Shown here one piece after another: positions 57,227 through 64,000 of a stretch of DNA of 64,000 nucleotides. Under the pieces are notes generated by a model. The model did not search any database, was not told where the DNA came from, and saw nothing but the letters and a program-made list of their open reading frames with translations. How positions within the stretch are numbered: the stretch's first letter is position 1; the number at the start of each line of letters is the position of its first letter. The position numbers and the translations under genes were made by a program. The stretch is from Aristolochia californica (taxonomy: Eukaryota; Streptophyta; Magnoliopsida; Piperales; Aristolochiaceae): NCBI GenBank assembly GCA_029961685.1, contig JARWKL010000001.1:51610062-51674061 (forward strand). The letters are read 5' to 3'.

Positions 57227-58744
57227 TCCTTTTTCGGACTTTGCTGATCATTCGCTGGTTATTTCCGAAAACTTTCTGATTGCCGCGATGATTCATATTT
57301 GCATCTCTGGTTTTTCGATCTCTTTGGCATGGGGAAGAAGACACTGTTGAAAAATTATATGTTTCCTAAGTTAGGAAACCAGTTAATCAGCATCGGTTCA
57401 TCGCAGCCCGCACCTGTTCCAGCCCAACTCGGACTGGCCACGTTCCCGAGTCAAACCAACAACCCAAGCGCTTCTGCACCAGTATTCTGAGTTAACTCGG
57501 ACCAACTCAACCCGGTCCGTGTCAACTTAGTGAGTCACTCAGGCACAACCCATTTATTTTCCTACCTCGGTATACGTGTCCAATTTTATACAAATTTTGA
57601 CACGACTCGGTTAGTTTTTGGCTGAATTAATAATTTTGAAGAATTGACAGATTATTCTTTGGTCAGCATATTATTTGGCACAAATATTTGCATTAGATTA
57701 TTTCATGGATCAATTTTACAAGGTTTATTTTGGTTCATGCTATATGGACCCAAACCCATGTTAGTTGTTGCTATAGTGTCTCTTTAGATGAGACATTATA
57801 ATTAAAGAAGAGGTCACCTCAGTACCTTTTCCCATACTATAATTTATTTGACTCTAAAAAAATATCAAAATAGGAAAAAGGCACTGGCTGGGTCAATTGA
57901 AATTTCCAAACTTAGCAAACAATTAATAAGGCAACAACCTTCTTCTTCCTCTCGACTCCAAAGGACTCTCGTAAACACAGTCAAATAACAACAACAAGAT
58001 AGCGGAAAGATTGTAGCAATAGTCGGACAAAGGAAACTCCAGCGAAAAGACAGTCAAAATTTCAGCAGAGATCAAATACCAGTCCAGGAAATTTTCTGAC
58101 CGATGATAAACTCACATCATCAAAAGAACAAAGATGAAACAGAGACCGGATATTCATCCTCCAGAAATGGTCAAACAACAACAATGAAGATGAGAAATCA
58201 AGAGTTAACTGGCAACTTAATCACCGCAAGGTCTGGTCCTCGATTAAAACCAAGTTTCCTAACTTGGCAAATTTTTAATTTCAGCAAGTTATCTTCTCTC
58301 CTTCCAAACAGAGCAGGATAGCACGAATGTAACGACGTTGGTGCAGTGAGAAGGTGTCCTCTCTAGAAACAACAACGAAGATATGATTTTTAGAAAACAG
58401 CCACCTTCGGCCAAACAAACTCGACAACACAATATGACTCCCAAAGGCAACAATATTCATCTGTCTCTGCACGAGAAATAGAACCAGAGTCGTCTTCAAC
58501 AATAGCAATGGAGCTGTTGCTAGGGAAATAACCAGATAACAGAAAAGGAATAACGAAAATTTTGGACAGAGATTAGATTCGACAGACGGCCAAAGGTAGG
58601 TGCCCACGAAGGAACTAGCACTGAGCAAGGTCTCACTGAGAAAGTAGCAGTAGAAAAATTCAAACATTAAAAACTAATATAACCTAAGAAAAAAACGACG
58701 AAGAATAAACTTGAAAAACCATAATAAGAGTCCTGAAAATCAAA
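57227..58744 (-). mobile_element. Family V element a: non-coding interior
   Basis: Internal sequence next to a PBS and 5' LTR (58745-59115). No gag or pol can be read. The part 57880-58660 is repeated in the same orientation at 60295-61035. Frames such as 58281-58667 (minus) occur in both copies but match no known family. Behaves like a LARD-type non-autonomous element. The 3' LTR is only the fragment at 57061-57226. Confidence 0.58.
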
Positions 58745-58756
58745 GCTCTGATACCA
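58745..58756 (-). other. Family V element a primer-binding site
   Basis: Minus strand TGGTATCAGAGC directly against the LTR at 58757. Confidence 0.85.
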
Positions 58757-59115
58757 TGTTGATTTTCAGGACTCTATGAATTTAACTCATGGAGAAAAAG
58801 GGAGAGAGACCCATTGGGAGAAAACTAGAGGAAGAAGAGGCTATGGACTTGATCTCCTAACCCTGCCCCTGAGGCGCTATTTATAGATTTAAGAAACTAC
58901 TATATTACAATAATACCCCAAAACTTAGGATTTAGGATTTAGGGTTTAGGGTTTTAACCCTAGAACTTTAACTTAATTACATCAATGCCATCTCTATGAG
59001 AGAACTTATTATTTACCACCTTGCCATCATTGTATGTGGGCCTATGGGCCTTCTCCTTGATCTGTGGGCCTTGAGTCTTCCTTGGTTGTGTGGGCTTCTG
59101 CCCTATCTTCCAACA
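58757..59115 (-). repeat. Family V element a 5' LTR
   Basis: 359 bp, TGTTGGAAGATAGGG...AAAATCAACA on the minus strand. Contains telomere-like TTTAGGGTTTAGGG at about 58937-58955. Confidence 0.8.
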
Positions 59116-59117
59116 AA

Positions 59118-59518
59118 TATTGATTTTCTGAACTCCATGGATTTAGGTCATGAAGAAAAAGGGAGAGAGACCCATTGGGAGAAAACTAGAGGAAGAAGGG
59201 TTATGGATCCTAACCCTTCCCCTGAAGCTCTATTTATAGATTAATGAAACTACTGTATTACAATAATACCCCTGAACTTAAGGTTTAGGCCTCTAATCCT
59301 AGAACTTTAACCCAATTATATCAATGTCATCTCTATGAGATGACCTTTATTTACCATCCTACCATCATTGTATATGGGCTTATGGGCCTTAATCTCATCT
59401 TCTATATCTCTTGGATGCATGGGTCTTCCTTGGTCTGATGGGCTTGGGCCCATCTTCCAACACACTTGGATACGTGGGCCTTCCTTGGTCGTGTGGGCTT
59501 GGGCCCTATCATTCAACA
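59118..59518 (-). repeat. Family V element b 3' LTR
   Basis: 401 bp, separated from the preceding LTR by only two bases. A strong polypurine tract (minus strand CCCAACTTGAGGGGGAG) follows at 59519-59538, proving it is a 3' LTR. Confidence 0.8.
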
Positions 59519-61049
59519 CTCCCCCTCAAGTTGGGGGTGAGAGAAGAGCATGAACTCCCAGCTTGCTACAAGTGGTGTATAATTTTTTTATATAAAATGA
59601 CACATCTTCCAATATATCTCCATCTTCCAACACTCACCCTCACGTTGTTGCTCTCGTTCATGAGGCCTAACTGGCATAATATAAGTGAGAGTAAAATCAC
59701 TCCTAGCCGCTAAGATATTGCTCCATACTCTAGTTTTAACTCATGCTGGATGTAGGGCACACTCCGTCTTCTGTAGGTAGTGTGTCTATCGGCATTGATC
59801 TGAAGTATCCAATACTCATGGTGTCCTAACCGTGGTATTTTTAATAGTCGAATATATTATGGTATGAGAAAAGGTACACAATAGTAGCAGCTGAAATGGG
59901 TTTGGGTCCATATAACACAAACCAAAATAATCCTTGTAAAATTGACCCATGAAATAATCTAATGCACATATATGTACAAACTAATATGCTCATCAAGGAA
60001 TAATCTGTCAATTCTTCAAAAATAATAATCAAACAGAGAAAAATTTACCGAATCACACTGAGTCAAATAATAGACCAATATATCCGAGTAGCTACAGAAA
60101 TATGTATAAAACTTGAGCACATATACCGAAGTAGAAAATAAGTGGGCCATATCTTAGTTGACTCACTGAGTTGACCCGGATCATGTTGACTCGGTCTGAG
60201 TTGGCCTGGGTTGACACTGTAAGGAACATAAGTCACGCTTGATTGCAAGTCTGCTGGGTTAACTTGCCCGATCCGACTTGCAGCAAAACAAGTGCGGGCC
60301 GGATCAATTAAAATTTCCTATCATAGGATACAATTAATAAATCAGTGGCCTTCTTCTTCCTCTCTGTTCCGAAGGACTCTTGGTGAAAACAATCCAGAAA
60401 TGGCAACAAGATGGCGAAGAGATTGTAGCAATAGCCGGGGAAAGGAAACTCTAGCAAAGAGACAACCAAAATTTCAGCAAAGACCAAATACCAATGCAAG
60501 AAACTTTCCAACCGATGATAAACTCCAGTCATCGAAAGAACAAAGATGAACCAGAGATAGCCGGATATTCGTCCTCCAGATGACAATGAAGATGAGAAAT
60601 CAGCAGTTAACCAACAATGTAATCACCGCAAGGTCTGGTCCTCGATTAAAACTAAGTTTCCTAACTTGGCGAATTTTTAATTTCAGCAAGTTATTTTCCC
60701 TACCACCAAATCGAGTGGGATAGCAGCGATAGCAACGACGTTGGCGTAGTGAGAAGGTGTCGTCTCTAGAAATAGCAACGAAGCTATGATTTTTTGAAAA
60801 CAACAACGTTCGGCCAAACAAACTTGGTGACACAATAAGACTCCCGATGGCAGCAATATTTTTCCGTCTTTGCACGATAAAAAGAACCAGAGTCTTCTTC
60901 AACAATAGTAACGGAGTTGTCACTCTAGAAATAACCAAATAACATAAAAGGAATAACGGAAATTTTGGACGGAGATTAGATTTGACAGATGGCCAAAGGC
61001 AGGTGCCCACATAGGAACTAGCATATAGCAAAGACTCACGAAGAGAGTA
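59519..61049 (-). mobile_element. Family V element b: non-coding interior, 5' end missing
   Basis: Polypurine tract, then non-coding interior whose 60295-61035 portion matches element a. It stops about 100 bp short of where the PBS should be, at the start of an oppositely oriented LTR (61050). 59872-60040 matches 57640-57780 in inverted orientation. Confidence 0.58.
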
Positions 61050-61487
61050 TGTTGGAAGACAGGACCCAAACCCACACGACCAAGGAAGGCTCACATATCA
61101 AAGTGTATAAGAAGATGGACCCAAGCCCATAAGACTAAGGAAGACCCATGGATCCAAGAGATAAAGAAGATGGGCTCAAGGCCAATAGATCAAGGAGAAG
61201 ACCCATAGGCCCACATATATTGATGGCAGGATGGTAAATAAAGGGTCATCCCATAGAGATGGCATTGATGTAATTATGTTAAAGTTATAGGATTAAAACC
61301 CTAAACCCTAAACCCTAAGTTCATAGGTATTATTGTCATATTGTAGTTTCATAAATCTATAAATAGAGTTTCAGGGGGAGGGTTAGGAATAATCAATTCC
61401 ATAACACTTTTCCCCCTAGTTTTCTACCAATGAGTTTCTTTCCCTTTTTCTCCATGAGCTAAATTCATGTAGTCTTAAAAATCAACA
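61050..61487 (+). repeat. Family V LTR in plus orientation (5' LTR)
   Basis: 438 bp, TGTTGGAAGACAGG...AAAAATCAACA, followed by PBS TGGCATCAGAGC (61488-61499, one mismatch). Contains telomere-like CCCTAAACCCTAAACCCTAA at about 61300-61318 and TATAAATAG at about 61361. Confidence 0.8.
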
Positions 61488-61646
61488 TGGCATCAGAGCT
61501 TTGATTTTTAGGACTCGTAGTATAGTTTTAGAATTGTTGAAACTCATTTTTTTTCATTTTCCCGTATTATGTTTTTTTTATAGATGCTAGAATTCAGGTT
61601 TTAGATTTTGTTCTATGTTGCTGGTATTTTATAACTATTGCCTTTT

Positions 61647-62147
61647 GATCAGCAGCGATTGATCTTCGCCGGCAAGCAGCTGGAAGACGGCCGAACCCTT
61701 TTTGACTACAATATCCAGGAGGAGTCCACCCTCCACCTCGTACTTCGGTTGAGGGAAGGATGATGTTTTTTTGTCGAGACAGGCAAGACCATCACTTTGG
61801 AGGTGAAGATTTCCGATACGATTGACAAAGTGAAGGCGAAAATTCAGGAAAAGGAGGGAATCCTTCCAGACCAGCAGAGGTTGATCTTTGCCGGGATGCA
61901 ATTGGAAGACGGGAGGACTCTGGCGGATTACAACGTCCAAAAGGAATCGACTCTCCACCTTGTCCTGCGCCTCCGCTGTGGTATGCAGATATTTGTGAAG
62001 ACCTTGACTGGGAAGACGATCACCCTGGAGGTGGAGAGCTCTGATACGATCGATATTGTGAAAGCCAAGATTCAGGACAAGGAAGGAATTCCTTCGGACC
62101 AGCAGCGTCTCATCTTCGTTGGTAAGCTGCTGGAGGATGGTCGGACT
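61647..62147 (+). pseudogene. Polyubiquitin fragment (three partial repeats)
   Basis: Starts abruptly at ubiquitin residue ~39 ([17 protein letters not shown]), runs to [10 protein letters not shown], and hits a stop after REG. The second repeat has lost its MQIFVKT start and carries substitutions ([30 protein letters not shown]). The third starts correctly with [16 protein letters not shown] (from 61982) and ends at DGRT, residue ~55, where unrelated sequence takes over. Codon use is GC-richer than its surroundings. Ubiquitin tags proteins for degradation; this piece cannot give a functional precursor. It lies 150 bp after a retrotransposon PBS, so transposon-mediated capture is likely, although a retrotransposon landing in an old host pseudogene is possible. 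Confidence 0.85.
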
Positions 62148-62290
62148 ATATCCGTTCGGTTGGTCGTTCTTGTGGCTTCTGGAACTTGGTTGCTACGGGA
62201 CGACTTTGCTCTCCCAAGTCCTTCGGTTGAAGAGAAGGTTTTGCATCGTCCTCTGTTCGGCAACGGGGGAAGACAATGTAAGCCTTAAAC
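62148..62290 (+). other. Unassigned sequence between ubiquitin fragment and inverted repeat
   Basis: Open in the ubiquitin frame for another 47 codons with no family resemblance. CTCTGTTCGG at about 62250 recurs at about 62484. Confidence 0.4.
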
Positions 62291-62757
62291 ATGAATTTAG
62301 ATTATCGATGGGTTTAAGATTATATTAGAAGTTTGGACCAAGTGGGAGAATGTTAACCATTTTTATGAGAAACGATTTTCTCATTAACGTGGTCTCAAAC
62401 TTCTGGCAGTTGCAACTCCCTCAGTAACACGAAGCCATGAATAACCTTGATGGGAGGTTGGCTTTAGTTAATGGTTTTTCGTTCTCTGTTCGGCGCTTCC
62501 GATCTCTGAGCACTCACGGTGATGGCTCAACTGAAGGGGCTTGAGCGATGAGACAGGGGACCGAAAAACCATTAACTAAAGCCAACCTCCTATCAAGGTT
62601 ATTCATGGCTTCGTGTTACCGAGGGAGTTGCAACTGCCAGAAGTTTGAGACCACGTTAATGAGAAAACCGTTTCTCATAAAAACGGCTAACATTCTCCCA
62701 CTTGGTCCAAACTTCCAATATAATCTTAAACCCATCGATAATCTGAATTTAAATAAT
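62291..62757. repeat. Large inverted repeat (arms ~190 bp, loop ~80 bp)
   Basis: Arms 62291-62481 and 62562-62757 are reverse complements with few mismatches. Each arm contains a copia polypurine tract (GGACCAAGTGGGAGAA) and the start of a 3' LTR (TGTTAACC at 62351 on plus; TGTTAGCC from 62692 on minus). So the structure is two 3' element ends head to head. Confidence 0.85.
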
Positions 62758-62973
62758 AAATACATGAATCATGACGATAGGTCCTCTAATAACGAGTATT
62801 ATCTTCCATGTATTACTATGTATGTATTACTTATACTTTATGAATAAACCCTATGTTTACTCTTGGTCCAACACAGATGAATTTTCTCAAAATTAAAGTG
62901 CACATAAATACAAGAAAAACATCACATTAATTAAGAATTTCACTGAAATAACATTGTTCATACAATGAAAAAT

Positions 62974-63234
62974 TTACATAATGGAACCAAGTCCCTTATT
63001 CACAACATGATCCTTGAATTTAAACGGTGGCATGCCCTTAGTCAAAGGATCTGCGATCGTTAAGTCAGTGTTGACGTGCTCAATGACCACTTTCTTTTCT
63101 TTAACACGTTCTCTTATGGCCAAATACTTTATGTCGATGTGTTTACTTCGACTTCCACTTTTGTTATTTTTGGCCATAAAAATAGCAACTGAATTATCAC
63201 AATATATGCTTAATGGCCTAGTGATAGAATCCAT
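62974..63234 (-). CDS. Copia VI pol C-terminus (RNase H end)
   Basis: 86-residue frame with LSIYCDNSVAIFMAKNNKSG, SRSKHIDIKYLAIRERV and ADPLTKGMPPFKFKDHV, the canonical end of copia pol. It ends in a natural stop about 280 bp before the polypurine tract. An in-frame stop near 63288 separates it from the upstream frame, so this copy is broken by one nonsense mutation. Confidence 0.8.
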   Translation of the reverse strand: MDSITRPLSIYCDNSVAIFMAKNNKSGSRSKHIDIKYLAIRERVKEKKVVIEHVNTDLTIADPLTKGMPPFKFKDHVVNKGLGSIM

Positions 63235-63285
63235 AATTCTAAGCCCAGAAATGAAACTCTTAAGCCATACACCATGTGAAGTAGC

Positions 63286-64000
63286 CTAAAAACAGGAAAC
63301 TAACTCGGCTTCCATAGTTGACGTGGTGGTCAAAGTCCGTTTGACACTCCTCCATGATATTGCTCCACTGGCCATCAAGAAAATGTATCCTGATGTTAAT
63401 TTGCGGGAATCAATACAACCAGCAAAGTCAGAATCTGGGTAACCAATGACTTCTAGATTGTCCGTCCATCTATACATCAGCATGTAGTCTTTGGCTCCTT
63501 GAAGGTACCTCATTACTTTCTTTGCAGCTCTCCAGTAGTCTAACCCGGGATTACTCTGATATCGCCCCAACATTCCAATAGCAAATGCAATATCAGGTCT
63601 TGTGCAGACTTGAGCATATATTAGGCTTCCGACAGCAGAAGCATATGGAATGTCCTTCATTTTTTCCCTTTCAAGGTCGTTCTTTGGGCATTGGTTCAAA
63701 TTAAACCTATCACCCTTCACAATGAGAGTTACACTTGGTGAACAACTCTTCATCTGAAATCTCTCTAACATTGTATTAATACAGGTTTCCTGTGACAGAC
63801 CTAAGATACCTCAAAATTTGTCTCTATGAATCTTAATGCCAATGACATAAGATGCCTCACCCATATCCTTCATATCAAAATTGTTAGAGAGAAATTGTTT
63901 CACCTCATGTAGAAAACCCTTTATCATTGATTGCTAGCAAAATGTCATCCACATATAAAACAAGAAAACAAATTTTACTCCCACTGACCTTCTGGTATAT
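63286..64000 (-). pseudogene. Copia VI reverse transcriptase / RNase H (runs off the window)
   Basis: 63771-63286 is open for 161 codons: GSLIYAQVCTRPDIAFAIGM, YLQGAKDYMLMYR, YPDSDFAGCIDSRKLTSGY and STMEAELVSCF. Further out (63772-64000) the minus strand encodes LYVDDILLA near 63940-63965, with an intact YVDD box. A frameshift follows shortly after it and a stop near 63815. The 5' part lies beyond the window edge. Confidence 0.82.

Noticed and set aside
59841..60032. 63-codon minus-strand frame looking like a membrane segment
   Set aside because: Sits in a family V non-coding interior; the related inverted copy at 57640-57780 is not open, so no selection for coding is seen.
62485..62505. GCTTCCGATCT-like string resembling a sequencing adapter end
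   Set aside because: Only about 10 bases match; the wider adapter sequence is absent and the surrounding DNA is the loop of the inverted repeat. Probably chance.

Overview
The window is nuclear DNA of a flowering plant, probably a dicot. The evidence is intron-bearing TFIIB, a plant RPL12, a plant-specific S40/DUF584 gene, and abundant Ty1/copia, Ty3/gypsy (Athila-like), TRIM and hAT-type elements with plant primer-binding sites. I cannot name the species. Only three host genes look functional: RPL12 (5935-6435, minus, one exon), the general transcription factor TFIIB (7387-11880, minus, seven coding exons giving 312 residues) and a senescence regulator of the S40 family (45054-45542, plus, one exon). 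Nearly everything else is transposon-derived or unassigned intergenic DNA.

Layout. 1-3480: intergenic DNA and a short gag-only copia-type LTR element (minus). 3481-13679: the RPL12/TFIIB gene pair with promoters and spacers. 13680-32299: a nest of retrotransposons. Copia III (minus, truncated) was interrupted by Copia I (TSD AAACC). Copia I was interrupted by a ~316-bp TRIM (TSD GACAT). The TRIM then received Copia II in its 5' LTR (10-bp flanking repeat GGGTAGTATT) and an internally deleted Athila-like gypsy element in its interior (TSD GAGGG). 32300-34926: AT-rich spacer with local duplications. 34927-42280: Copia IV (plus), decayed, carrying two solo LTRs and a 2.46-kb hAT-like element (8-bp TSD CTTCTAGT) in its 3' LTR. 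42281-48430: the S40 gene island. 48431-54727: Copia VII (plus, decayed), whose reverse-transcriptase YVDD box is split by a 1.87-kb non-autonomous LTR element (TSD ATATG) full of minisatellites and poly-G tracts. 54728-57060: a pyrimidine-rich tract with a solo LTR, then a broken hAT-like end. 57061-61487: a cluster of related non-coding LTR elements (family V), including a direct LTR-LTR junction. 61488-64000: a polyubiquitin fragment beside a family V 5' LTR, a ~190-bp-arm inverted repeat made of copia 3' ends, and the pol 3' half of Copia VI running off the window.

The host genes do not form a pathway. RPL12 and TFIIB are same-strand housekeeping genes (translation and Pol II initiation) about 0.95 kb apart. 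S40 is a separate, probably stress- or senescence-responsive gene with three G-boxes upstream. The most unusual items are the datable nested insertions, the G-tract minisatellite element inside a YVDD codon, and the polyubiquitin fragment joined to retrotransposon ends. No computation was run: junctions, splice sites and repeats were read by eye, so boundaries may be off by a few bases.
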